A stretch of 64,000 bases of DNA from Lachnospiraceae bacterium (GTDB lineage: Bacteria > Bacillota > Clostridia > Lachnospirales > Lachnospiraceae). The notes under the pieces were generated by a model. It was not told the origin of the DNA. It was given only the letters and a program-made list of their open reading frames with translations, and ran no database searches. Below, one piece after another: positions 38,229-45,190 of this stretch. The stretch's first letter is position 1. The number at the start of each line of letters is the position of its first letter. The translations under genes were made by a program, and so were the position numbers. The stretch lies in contig QXWV01000028.1 in assembly GCA_009911195.1 (NCBI GenBank), positions 48,262 to 112,261 of the forward strand. The letters are read 5' to 3'.

Positions 38229-39281
38229 TTGGGCGGAGACAAGGACAGACAGGCTAGGGGCTGGCAGATTACCATTAACAACCCGAAAGATAAGGATATG
38301 GGGCATGATAAGATTAAGGAAGTTTTAAAAGCCATCCCGTCAATGGTCTATTGGTGCATGTGTGATGAGGTAGGGGAACAGGGCACAGAACATACCCATA
38401 TCTACATCAAGACAAGGAATCCCATAAAATTTTCTACATTGAAAAATAAATTTCCGGCTGCGCATATTGAGAAAGCACAGGGTACGCCAGCGGATAACCG
38501 GAACTACATAAGGAAAGAGGGGAAGTGGGAAGATACCGAAAAGAAAGAGACCAACCTTGCAGATACTTTTGAAGAGTGGGGGGAACTGCCGAAAGGACAC
38601 AAGGGAAAGCGCAGCGACCTATCCATCCTATTCGATATGATAGAGAACGGACTTTCCAATTCTGAAATACTGCGACAGAACCCCGACTATATGAAATATC
38701 TTAATCATATAGAAAGGACAAGGCAGTCTTTAAGGGAGGAGGAGTTTAAATCAAAGTGGCGTGACATTGAATGTATATATGTGTTCGGTGAAACGAATAC
38801 TAACAAGAGCCGCACATATATGGAAAAGTACGGATATGAAAATGTATACCGAATCACGAATTATAATGGCAATGCAGTATGGGATGGGTACAGGGGGCAG
38901 GATGTGGTGATATTCGAGGAATATCGCAGCCAGTTATTGATATCGGAGATTCTTACATGGTGCGAGGGCTACCCGAATTGCAGCTTGCGAGCCAGATATG
39001 CGGATAAGGTAGCCTGTTTTACAAAGGTGGTCTTTATCAGCAATATCCCACTCGAGGAACAGTACCCCAATGTGCAGGAAGATTCAGCGGCTACATGGCG
39101 GGCGTTCCTGCGGCGCATACAAAGGGTATACCATCATATCACGAAAGATAATATAATAGAATATAAATCCGTGGATGATTATATGCACAGGGGCGAGGGA
39201 TTCCAGCCGCTGCCGGATGGGGCAGAGACACCATTTGATGAAGCGGAGGGATACAGGCAGGAGGAAATGCCCTTTGACTGA
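38229..39281 (+). CDS. rep: CRESS-type replication initiator (HUH endonuclease plus SF3 helicase)
   Basis: 350 residues from TTG 38229, which has AAAGGAGGG 8 nt upstream. ATG 38190 would precede that site. HUH motif I is WQITINNP (12-19), motif II HTHIYI (His 55, His 57) and motif III YIRK (Tyr 93 the nicking residue). The SF3 helicase part has Walker A GETNTNKS (187-194), Walker B VVIFEE (226-231) and motif C VVFISN (Asn 272), then an RRI arginine segment. This pairing is the hallmark of CRESS-DNA virus Reps and their bacterial plasmid relatives. It should nick the GAGTATTAC loop at 41839-41870. The P-loop is odd: the two glycines expected in GETGTGKS are both Asn. Confidence 0.93.
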   Translation: MGGDKDRQARGWQITINNPKDKDMGHDKIKEVLKAIPSMVYWCMCDEVGEQGTEHTHIYIKTRNPIKFSTLKNKFPAAHIEKAQGTPADNRNYIRKEGKWEDTEKKETNLADTFEEWGELPKGHKGKRSDLSILFDMIENGLSNSEILRQNPDYMKYLNHIERTRQSLREEEFKSKWRDIECIYVFGETNTNKSRTYMEKYGYENVYRITNYNGNAVWDGYRGQDVVIFEEYRSQLLISEILTWCEGYPNCSLRARYADKVACFTKVVFISNIPLEEQYPNVQEDSAATWRAFLRRIQRVYHHITKDNIIEYKSVDDYMHRGEGFQPLPDGAETPFDEAEGYRQEEMPFD

Positions 39282-39288
39282 TAAGAAA

Positions 39289-39312
39289 AAAGCACCTGTA
39301 AAAAGGTGCTTT
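39289..39312. terminator. Bidirectional terminator between rep and the convergent operon
   Basis: AAAGCACCT (39289-39297) and AGGTGCTTT (39304-39312), 9-bp perfect stem, 6-nt loop, A-run on the left and TTT on the right. It lies 8 bp from both stop codons. Confidence 0.8.
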
Positions 39313-39320
39313 CCCCTTGC

Positions 39321-39845
39321 CTATAGCGGCATCTTTGTTATTACTGCCAGACGGATATATGTATGCTGGTCTTCGATATTGAGGACACAGAACCCCCAAT
39401 ACAGCGCAGGATATAAGCACATGATTTCGTAAGCGGTCATACATCCTGCAAGTTCTTTTGTAAATGTGACAATATCTTTGTTCATGTTCTCCCGTATTAT
39501 ATTACATATAATTACTGGAAACTTTTCCCATATAGTCTTATCTATTGTAAAATAGTAAATAATATAGTCTTTTGTTATTTTATATCCATCTTGCCGCAAG
39601 TCAGCTTTGGATGTGACCTGTACCAATTTCGGATATGTAAAATTTTCAAGTACAAATGCAAAATCATTCTGTAATATATCATGCTGCATTTGTATCCGTA
39701 ATTTTAAATTTTGCTGTGCAATCAGACGCTGGTTTTCCAGATATTTCTGGTGTGCCTGTCTGCACTTATCAGCCATTGACTGGTAAAAGGGTGCTGATAA
39801 CTCTTTTATCTTTTGTAGATAGATTTTTAATGATTCATTACTCAT
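39321..39845 (-). CDS. Element protein, unrecognised (174 aa)
   Basis: 174 residues. ATG 39845 overlaps the upstream stop (ATGA), so it is translationally coupled. The N-terminal 50 residues are a Gln/Lys-rich helix (YQSMADKCRQAHQKYLENQR), followed by a beta-rich segment (KLVQVTSKADLRQDGYKI) and a hydrophobic C-terminus (YEIMCLYPALYWGFCVLN) without a clear membrane helix pair. No motif recognised. It is the last gene of the minus-strand operon that converges on rep. Confidence 0.6.
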   Translation of the reverse strand: MSNESLKIYLQKIKELSAPFYQSMADKCRQAHQKYLENQRLIAQQNLKLRIQMQHDILQNDFAFVLENFTYPKLVQVTSKADLRQDGYKITKDYIIYYFTIDKTIWEKFPVIICNIIRENMNKDIVTFTKELAGCMTAYEIMCLYPALYWGFCVLNIEDQHTYIRLAVITKMPL

Positions 39846-40288
39846 AAAATCATATCTCCTTTCCAGGTTCTTTCTACTACATATTTATAGGCTAGTGGGT
39901 TATCAACATATACAATGTCAATGCGCCATATGCCTTTGGATTCCTCTACCCTGTCTATATACAGAGGTTCTACAATATCATAAATTGTAGAGCCGCCCAT
40001 ATATGGACGGAGTATCTTGTCGCCGGGGAGGATGCAGTATTGAAGATGCTGCTGCATAATCTCCCTTATTTCTCCGAAGCTGTATTCCTTGTCGGAATCA
40101 CATGACGGGAACTTGAACCGTACAGAAGTGATTCCCTCCCGTTCTAAAAGGTATGTTTGCATTTCTGCTGGTTCGTCTCCGGCATCCATTCCGAACAATC
40201 TGGAATAGTACGAAGCTGTACGCCAGCCTGCATGTAGAATATGCAGATACTCTATTTTATCTTTAGTTAATTTTTTTGTGTTGCTCAT
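39842..40288 (-). CDS. Element protein, unrecognised (148 aa)
   Basis: 148 residues, AAGGAAAAGG before ATG 40288. A short helical start (KKLTKDKIEYLHILHAGWRT) is followed by acidic and aromatic beta-rich sequence (YDIVEPLYIDRVEESKGIWR). No membrane segment, zinc site or nuclease motif is visible. It lies between the 126-residue beta-rich protein gene and the coupled 174-residue gene, within 80 bp on both sides, so it belongs to one operon. Function unknown. Confidence 0.6.
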   Translation of the reverse strand: MSNTKKLTKDKIEYLHILHAGWRTASYYSRLFGMDAGDEPAEMQTYLLEREGITSVRFKFPSCDSDKEYSFGEIREIMQQHLQYCILPGDKILRPYMGGSTIYDIVEPLYIDRVEESKGIWRIDIVYVDNPLAYKYVVERTWKGDMIL

Positions 40289-40361
40289 ATTGCCTTTTCC
40301 TTTCTATTATAATGATGGGGGAGGGAGGTGCGGTATCCCCCATCATCGGGTTAATGGTTGC

Positions 40362-40742
40362 TTAAAAATCCACTTCGTTTTGGACTTTATATTCAAAGTC
40401 CGATGCAGAGCCGGAAACTCCACTAATTGGATAGTCACTGTTGTTCCCTTTCATGGCATAAGCCTTTAGCTTAAGCCCAGAAAATGTAACAGTTACTGTC
40501 ACATCATCTGAAAGGGCATCGTTTAGGGCGGTGACTTTTACTGCATGTTCCTTTCCGACCTTGATTTTGATAATGTCCCCATGATTTGCACAGCAGTGCA
40601 AACTATAGGAATCAATATCCTTTCCCCATGTGCCATCATCAAGGCGGACACGGTTCACAGAGGTTTCTACAACCTCCATGTCTTTTTTGCCTGCGGTTGT
40701 GTTGACATTCGCCAATGACAGGCGTAAATTCTTCAATTTCAT
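40362..40742 (-). CDS. Small beta-rich element protein (126 aa), possibly ssDNA-binding
   Basis: 126 residues, AGAGAGGT before ATG 40742. Sequence is Val/Thr/Asp-rich with alternating hydrophobic pattern (DIIKIKVGKEHAVKVTALND, VTVTVTFSGLKLKAYAMKG) that suggests an OB-fold or small beta-barrel. It ends in acidic DFEYKVQNEVDF. An acidic tail on a small beta protein in a rolling-circle element would fit a single-strand DNA-binding protein, but no conserved SSB residues were identified. A small coat protein is the more speculative alternative. A terminator precedes it, so it probably has its own promoter. Confidence 0.55.
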   Translation of the reverse strand: MKLKNLRLSLANVNTTAGKKDMEVVETSVNRVRLDDGTWGKDIDSYSLHCCANHGDIIKIKVGKEHAVKVTALNDALSDDVTVTVTFSGLKLKAYAMKGNNSDYPISGVSGSASDFEYKVQNEVDF

Positions 40743-40809
40743 CTTTAATACCTCTCTTTCTGCACCTCTTGATTTGATTTTAGCAAGCGAAAAGTTATCA
40801 TTTGATAAA

Positions 40810-40846
40810 GCAAACAGGATATCCGTTTTGGGGATATCCTGCTTGC
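40810..40846 (-). terminator. Terminator downstream of the 188-residue element gene
   Basis: CAGGATATCC (40815-40824) pairs perfectly with GGATATCCTG (40832-40841), extended by GCAA/TTGC with one mismatch, 7-nt loop. It lies 11 bp past the stop at 40857. Confidence 0.7.
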
Positions 40847-40856
40847 CATATGTATT

Positions 40857-41423
40857 TTATTTACTTTCAATTATATTTATCCATGCTGTATTTATGTCGT
40901 GCCTTATATTACTTGCATAATATCGGGGGCATATCTTATACTGTATTTTGTCTTTTGTTCCATCCTCTGTTGATTCTAACTTTTCATCCTCTGTCATTAG
41001 CTCTTCTTCTTTTAAGGCTAGTTTTTTCAGTTGTTCCTCTGTAAGCTTACATGTTATTGGAGGAAAAATGCGATTGATTACCTTTTGGAAAGCATCTTTT
41101 GGAATTTCTATTTTTGAATAGTATTCTCTAGCTGCTTTTAGGTAATCTTTTTTTTCTTCTGCTTGAAAAACAAATTTTAACCATTCTTCCACTAACGGAT
41201 ACAAAGCATTATATTCCGGCTGTAATATTTTTTGTTTTTCCTTTAGTACAGAAATATTTTTTCTTTTTCTGGCTGTAGATTCTAATAATTTATCTAAGTT
41301 GTTCAATCTGAAAAGTTCTTTTGTAATCACATCATATTCTGATTTGATGTGTTCTAATTTGAGGGTTGCAAAATACCCCTCCATTGCTTCGTTGACAGTT
41401 ACTTTGGAAATTTGATTTCCCAT
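40857..41423 (-). CDS. Element protein, unrecognised (188 aa), possible N-terminal frameshift
   Basis: 188 residues from ATG 41423, a largely helical and highly charged protein (LFRLNNLDKLLESTARKRKN, VLKEKQKILQ; acidic LKEEELMTEDEKLE). No ribosome site precedes this ATG. A better start, ATG 41460 (MDKSILSFPVKING) with AAAGGAG upstream, lies in another frame. Removing one G from GGG at about 41418-41420 would join it in frame as VKINGNQISKV. The 5' end may therefore be frameshifted or misread. Function unknown. The N-terminal coiled-coil-like region could mediate oligomerisation. Confidence 0.5.
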   Translation of the reverse strand: MGNQISKVTVNEAMEGYFATLKLEHIKSEYDVITKELFRLNNLDKLLESTARKRKNISVLKEKQKILQPEYNALYPLVEEWLKFVFQAEEKKDYLKAAREYYSKIEIPKDAFQKVINRIFPPITCKLTEEQLKKLALKEEELMTEDEKLESTEDGTKDKIQYKICPRYYASNIRHDINTAWINIIESK

Positions 41424-41838
41424 TGATTTTTACTGGAAAAGAAAGTATACTTTTATCCATGGAACTTTTCTTCTCCTTTCTTTTTTTGTAAAGGTTGCGC
41501 TTGTCCTTTACACTATATATATCGGGTTTTGGCATATTTTGGGATTTTGACAAGAGAGTAGACACGCATATAGATGTTTGGATATATGTATATAACCGTC
41601 TGGAAATACGCATATTGAGCAAACATAATGTATAGCAAAAAGGCTACTTAATAGCTGAACAGAAAAAAATTGATTTTTGTCAAAAGAAACAATTTGGCAC
41701 ATTTCATACGATAGAATTTTGTGCAATTTGCTGTTTTAGATACAATTAGGGAATACAGATACAGGATATGGGGGCTAGGTGTATCTGGCAGAAAGGTTGA
41801 TAGATGGGGGAGGGAGGGGGTATGGATACAAAAATATA

Positions 41839-41870
41839 GGGGAGGACTGGTAATACTCGCAGTCCTCCCC
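41839..41870 (-). other. Candidate Rep nick-site stem-loop with GAGTATTAC nonanucleotide
   Basis: GGGGAGGACTG (41839-41849) and CAGTCCTCCCC (41860-41870) form a perfect 11-bp, GC-rich stem. The 10-nt loop on the minus strand reads CGAGTATTAC. GAGTATTAC fits all seven fixed positions of NANTATTAC, the loop consensus of geminivirus and circovirus origins (TAATATTAC, AAGTATTAC). By analogy Rep would cut between TATT and AC. The stem-loop lies on the strand opposite to rep, in the only long noncoding gap of the element. Confidence 0.85.
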
Positions 41871-41889
41871 CTAAAGCCGCTTCGCTCTG

Positions 41890-41975
41890 GATTGCCAGTG
41901 TAGGCTCGTGACGCTCCGCACTTCGTTCGCCCTGCTCACTGCGTTGCTTTGCTTCTCGCCCACACTTTGGCAATC
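41890..41975. repeat. Inverted repeat beside the origin stem-loop
   Basis: GATTGCCAGTGT (41890-41901) pairs with ACACTTTGGCAATC (41962-41975) leaving a 2-nt bulge, enclosing 60 nt rich in CGCTC/CTTCG. It is followed by CTTTTTAG on the plus strand. It may be a terminator, a second origin (lagging strand) or part of the Rep recognition region. Confidence 0.5.
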
Positions 41976-42001
41976 TTTTTAGTTTGTACATTCAAAGTCT
42001 T

Positions 42002-42445
42002 TTATTTTGTATGATTACCTCGTGTACATTCAAATTCCTTCATTTCTGATAACTTAAGTACGTGTTTACCCGTACATGTTTTGCATGTACATAAGAATAT
42101 TTTCTCATTTTTGAATGTTCCTACATGCTCACATATTCTATATTTTGGATGTGGTATATATCCTTTTTTAAAATTTGTATAATTTTTATGATGTACTATT
42201 GTGCCATCCTCAAATTGCACATCTATATCATGGGAGTTTATGTATTTTACTAATTCCATTTCTAAACCGTTTAGAGATATATTTCTTTCCCCTAATCTGA
42301 TAGAAGCATAATCTATAGTTTTTTTGTTTCTATAATACTCTATAATTTGTTCGTCTGTTAAGTCGGAATGTTTGGCTCTGAATTTATATGCTTTGCTACA
42401 GTCAATATTATTATCCCTACATTTTTTCGCAAAAGAATTATTCAT
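42002..42445 (-). CDS. Element protein with Cys-rich C-terminus (147 aa)
   Basis: 147 residues from ATG 42445. The N-terminal half is helical (LTDEQIIEYYRNKKTIDYAS). The second half has FEDGTIVHHKNYTNFKKGY, resembling the DG.xxHHKN edge of HNH-type nucleases, and then CEHVGTF and FLCTCKTCTGKH, Cys pairs able to bind zinc. A complete HNH motif is not evident, so nuclease activity is a suggestion only. No good ribosome site precedes the start. It reads away from the coiled-coil gene and towards the origin. Confidence 0.5.
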   Translation of the reverse strand: MNNSFAKKCRDNNIDCSKAYKFRAKHSDLTDEQIIEYYRNKKTIDYASIRLGERNISLNGLEMELVKYINSHDIDVQFEDGTIVHHKNYTNFKKGYIPHPKYRICEHVGTFKNEKIFLCTCKTCTGKHVLKLSEMKEFECTRGNHTK

Positions 42446-42625
42446 TAATCTGTAACCTCGTCTCTTTGTATTTCATCTATAGTTGCATTTAGTATATCAT
42501 CCACAAATAAATCTAACAATATGTTTTTATATTTCTAAGTACTTGATTCTTGGCACAAAAAGGGGGTAACTTGATACTACCCCTGTTGAAATAATTTGTT
42601 GCTCAACTGTTATATTATGCTTTCT

Positions 42626-42661
42626 ATTATACTGGGTACTAACAGTAGTACCCAGTATAAT
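42626..42661. terminator. Perfect 15-bp hairpin after the coiled-coil protein gene
   Basis: ATTATACTGGGTACT (42626-42640) and AGTACCCAGTATAAT (42647-42661), 6-nt loop, followed by TTTATC on the plus strand. It lies 15 bp past the stop of the minus-strand gene at 42676. The T-run is on the opposite side from that gene, so it may instead block readthrough from the right or act in replication. Confidence 0.6.
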
Positions 42662-42675
42662 TTTATCTCTTTTAA

Positions 42676-43230
42676 TTATTCAAAGTGTACATCTTCTCCA
42701 GTACCTGAGCCTTGGCCTCCAGCACCAAATTCAGGAAGGCCTGAGAATGCTCCACCACCTATGGGTGCACTGTCTGGGTCACCGCCAGATGGTTGACCAC
42801 CGCCGGAACCACCGTTGCCGCCACCAGAGGGTTGACTGCTATTTCCATTACTATTTCCCCCATTATTACCTGTGCTTGCAGGAGAAGTTGTTTGCTGTGG
42901 TTGTGGTTTGGTCTCTGCGGTCTGCTTCAATGTTTCTATCTCTGCTTGTAGTTCCTCGATTTCTTTATCCTTATTTGATATATCAGTTTTGTATGATTCT
43001 ATAGCAGCATTCAATTCTGTGATAGTTGCGGATAAATCTGCAATTTCTGCATCTTTTTCTGCTGCCGTATTATTTAAAGAATCCATATCCGATTTTAAAG
43101 TATCTAATTCATTCCGTAGAGTAGCTACAGATTCATTTAATGAATTATTACTATTAAATTGGTAGATATTGAAGCCAATACTCACAACTAATAGTGATGA
43201 TAAAACGATAGCAATTATCTTGTTTTTCAT
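42676..43230 (-). CDS. Membrane-anchored coiled-coil protein with Gly/Ser-rich tail
   Basis: 184 residues from ATG 43230, with AAGGAG upstream. Residues 1-25 (KNKIIAIVLSSLLVVSIGF) are a signal anchor without a lipobox. Residues about 30-105 are an unbroken acidic coiled coil (heptads through LRNELDTLKSDMDSLNNTAA and IEELQAEIETLKQ). Residues about 110-184 are low-complexity Gly/Ser/Pro/Gln. The overall design suggests a surface-exposed spacer displaying a flexible tail, for example a surface exclusion or attachment protein. No enzyme domain. It is the element's only gene with a clear membrane signal. Confidence 0.7.
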   Translation of the reverse strand: MKNKIIAIVLSSLLVVSIGFNIYQFNSNNSLNESVATLRNELDTLKSDMDSLNNTAAEKDAEIADLSATITELNAAIESYKTDISNKDKEIEELQAEIETLKQTAETKPQPQQTTSPASTGNNGGNSNGNSSQPSGGGNGGSGGGQPSGGDPDSAPIGGGAFSGLPEFGAGGQGSGTGEDVHFE

Positions 43231-43612
43231 ATGTAGTCACGCTCCTTAAATTTTGCTTCTCTTATACTAACACGATTAAAATTGATTTACAATCAGCATA
43301 AATTTAAAACAAGTAAACATAGGTTTCATTGGTGCGGCTCTAGGTTTCTGTCGCCAAAATTGAAGCATACTCGCTATGGCTCGCTCAATTTTGGAACGAA
43401 TCCACATTCTGGCAAGTGACGAAAAACTGTTTGTATCACTGAAAAACTGCGATACAAATAGTTTTTCTGTTTTCGCAAGTTGAAAAAAGACTTTTGATAT
43501 CATCATAATTTCCTTGTTCCTCTCATATATGTATGGTCTACGATAAGAACCTATTTATAAAAGAATTATAGACATACAATACTAATAATGCAAGGATAAA
43601 AGGAAAGATAAC
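43231..43612. other. Gene-free stretch with two strong inverted repeats
   Basis: CCAAAATTGA (43354-43363) pairs with TCAATTTTGG (43385-43394). GAAAAACTGTTTGTATC (43421-43437) pairs with GATACAAATAGTTTTTC (43451-43467) over 17 bp with one G-T wobble, and the 13-nt loop repeats GAAAAACTG. Codons running through this region on the minus strand look spurious. Candidates are a single-strand origin, a terminator pair or a binding region for the adjacent XRE protein. Confidence 0.55.
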
Positions 43613-43855
43613 ATGATAAATTATGATAAATTGTGGGGAACGATGCAGGAAAAGGGCATTACCCAATATAAACTATATAAAGATTATCATTTTTCCAAAT
43701 CTTTACTTCACAGGCTTAGGCATAATCTGTATGTAAATTTGTATACATTGGATAGGCTCTGCTATATTCTTGACTGCAATATAGAGGACATCATAACACA
43801 TCAAAAAGATGGGAATGAAAGATATAATAATAAAGAAACAGAAAGCGATATGTGA
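43613..43855 (+). CDS. Small XRE-family regulator (Cro/CI-like)
   Basis: 80 residues, AAAGGAAAG before ATG 43613. It is a compact helix-turn-helix of the HTH_26 type (LWGTMQEKGITQYKLYKDYH, SKSLLHRLRHNLYVNLYTLD, LCYILDCNIEDII). Proteins of this form accompany many Firmicutes mobile elements and control their early genes. It is one of two plus-strand genes of the element, and the paired inverted repeats lie just upstream. Confidence 0.82.
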   Translation: MINYDKLWGTMQEKGITQYKLYKDYHFSKSLLHRLRHNLYVNLYTLDRLCYILDCNIEDIITHQKDGNERYNNKETESDM

Positions 43856-43903
43856 ATTGAATTTCATATGTCGTTTTTTTATTTTATCGGCTGCCCGTTA
43901 GAT

Positions 43904-44179
43904 TTACGCTATATTCCAGTTTAAAAAGGGCACAGTTAAGGGGAATTGATAAGAAGTGCATTTATCAATCCCCCTTGCCCCATTATGTTCTGGCAGTCTA
44001 CCGTTTGTAAAGGGGCTTTCGCGGCATAAAAAGGGCGGCGCGGTGCGCCAATTTATTCCACGTTCCCCTTGACAAACTGCTCTGCGGCTATCCTGCCGAT
44101 TTTCTCCCGTTCTCTTTTCCGTCTTTTTTTCTGCTTTCTTTTTCAGTTCTTTCCTTTTATAATAGCAAGTAGTAAGCAA
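43904..44179 (-). CDS. Doubtful 91-residue frame near the right end
   Basis: The frame is Arg/Lys-rich (KKKAEKKTEKRTGENRQDSR, then WRTAPPFLCRESPFTNG). It is richer in G+C than its surroundings. Sequences like this recur in Firmicutes conjugative elements, to my recollection, but often as noncoding relics. No good ribosome site was found. More probably it is leftover sequence from another mobile element than a working gene. Otherwise 43856-44219 holds nothing recognisable apart from the right attachment arm. Confidence 0.25.
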   Translation of the reverse strand: MLTTCYYKRKELKKKAEKKTEKRTGENRQDSRRAVCQGERGINWRTAPPFLCRESPFTNGRLPEHNGARGIDKCTSYQFPLTVPFLNWNIA

Positions 44180-44209
44180 GTATATCAGCGTGGGCTGCTG
44201 GTGTGGTTT

Positions 44210-44230
44210 CTTTAACTAAGGGAAACGGGA
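44210..44230. other. Right attachment site
   Basis: CTTTAACT (44210-44217), AA, and the core GGGAAACGGGA (44220-44230), after which the host gene resumes in frame with AGG TCT ATG CCG. CTTTAACT mirrors AGTTAAAG at the left end. Confidence 0.8.
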
Positions 44231-45190
44231 AGGTCTATGCCGGATTTGTCTTTGTTTACTCCATTATGTACTTTTTTAGGCATTACATTAAATGAATTAT
44301 TTGCCGGTGAATGTATTGCGGAAGAAAATTTGAAAGAAAAAGCAGATGATGTACTTATGGAAGTGGTGTCAAATTGGTTGGGGCACGATAAATGGGAATC
44401 AAAAAAATGTGATACGGCAAATGTTTTAGAAGTTGAAAATGTTTCCAAACTATATAAAAATGTTTTGGCAAAGCATGAAACAGAAGATAATTCAGTTTTA
44501 GCTGTAAATGATGTAAGTTTTCAGATACCGTATAGCAGCTTTGTTGGAATTATGGGGGCTTCCGGTTCAGGGAAAACAACATTGCTCAATTTAATAGCCA
44601 CAATTGATAAGCCGACAAATGGAACGATACGGATTAGCGGGCAAAATATAGTGGATATACCAGAAGAAGATACCGCAGAATTCCGCCGCAGACATTTAGG
44701 GTTCGTTTTTCAAGAATATAATTTGCTCGATACTTTGACTATCTATGAAAACATTGCACTTGCTTTGACAATTAAAGAGATTCCTAAAGAAAAGATTCGG
44801 CCAATGATTCAGAGCCTGTCTGAAAAGCTGGGTATATCGTCTATATTAGATAAATTTCCATATGAGGTATCGGGAGGGCAAAGGCAACGCTGCGCTTGTG
44901 CACGTGCTATTGTGGTAAAACCGGACATTATACTTGCAGACGAGCCTACCGGGGCATTGGATTCCCATGCTGCCAAACAGCTTTTAGATACATTTGCTAT
45001 GCTTTGCAGAGAATATAGTGCAACAATATTGATGGTCACACATGATGTCATGACCGCCAGTCATTGTGACAGAATACTGTTTATGAAAGACGGTGAAATA
45101 AAAGGGGCTTTAAACAGGGAGAGGGAAAACAAACAGACCTTTTTTGCAGATATTTTGAAGAAAATAGAATGGATAGAAGGAGATAATTAG
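44231..45190 (+). pseudogene. 3' part of the split XRE-HTH/ABC-ATPase fusion gene (ABC ATPase intact)
   Basis: It begins RSMPDLSLFTPLCTFLGITL, the second half of the HTH domain, and continues through a linker into a complete ATPase. Walker A is GASGSGKTT, followed by Q-loop FQEYNLLDTLT, signature VSGGQRQR, Walker B IILADEPTGALD and H-loop MVTHD, of the MacB/BceA class. ATG 44237 could initiate a 317-residue protein lacking DNA-binding ability, although GGGAAGG lies only about 3 nt before it. The partner permease starts directly after the stop. Excision of the element would restore the regulator-transporter fusion. Confidence 0.85.

Larger units (their letters stand above)
41461..42001. other. 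540-bp noncoding origin region of the element
   Basis: No credible gene. It holds the Rep stem-loop (41839-41870), a G-rich stretch just to its left with repeated GGGGAGG/GGGAGGG (41806-41820) that may be Rep-binding iterons, and a larger inverted repeat (41890-41975). The rest (41500-41760) is A+T-rich and contains no feature I can name. Confidence 0.7.
35673..44230. mobile_element. Integrated 8.5-kb element with CRESS-type Rep, NANTATTAC stem-loop and serine recombinase
   Basis: The boundaries are the two copies of GGGAAACGGGA (35673-35683 and 44220-44230) at which a split host gene rejoins in frame. The excised circle would be 8547 bp. The content, left to right, is serine recombinase, two small genes, Rep on the plus strand, four minus-strand genes, the stem-loop origin, a Cys-containing small protein, a membrane coiled-coil protein, paired inverted repeats and an XRE gene. 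No conjugation genes, relaxase of the Mob type, or recognisable capsid are seen. The combination suggests a rolling-circle plasmid or virus-like replicon that integrates by serine recombination. The Rep class is known from bacterial plasmids. I do not know of this exact element. Confidence 0.88.

Noticed and set aside
38078..38335. N-terminal extension of the 117-residue element protein
   Set aside because: It would overlap the rep start on the other strand; ATG 38077 has a strong ribosome site and the extension has low protein-like quality.
43276..43506. 76-residue frame on the minus strand
   Set aside because: It runs straight through two strong inverted repeats and has no ribosome site; the structure better explains the sequence.
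43856..44219. Relaxase, oriT or conjugation remnant at the right end
   Set aside because: No relaxase motifs or transfer genes are visible; only a basic, G+C-richer doubtful frame is present.
44237..45190. An ordinary standalone ABC ATPase gene
   Set aside because: Its first residues are the second half of an XRE domain and the ribosome site is badly spaced; it is the 3' part of a split fusion gene.
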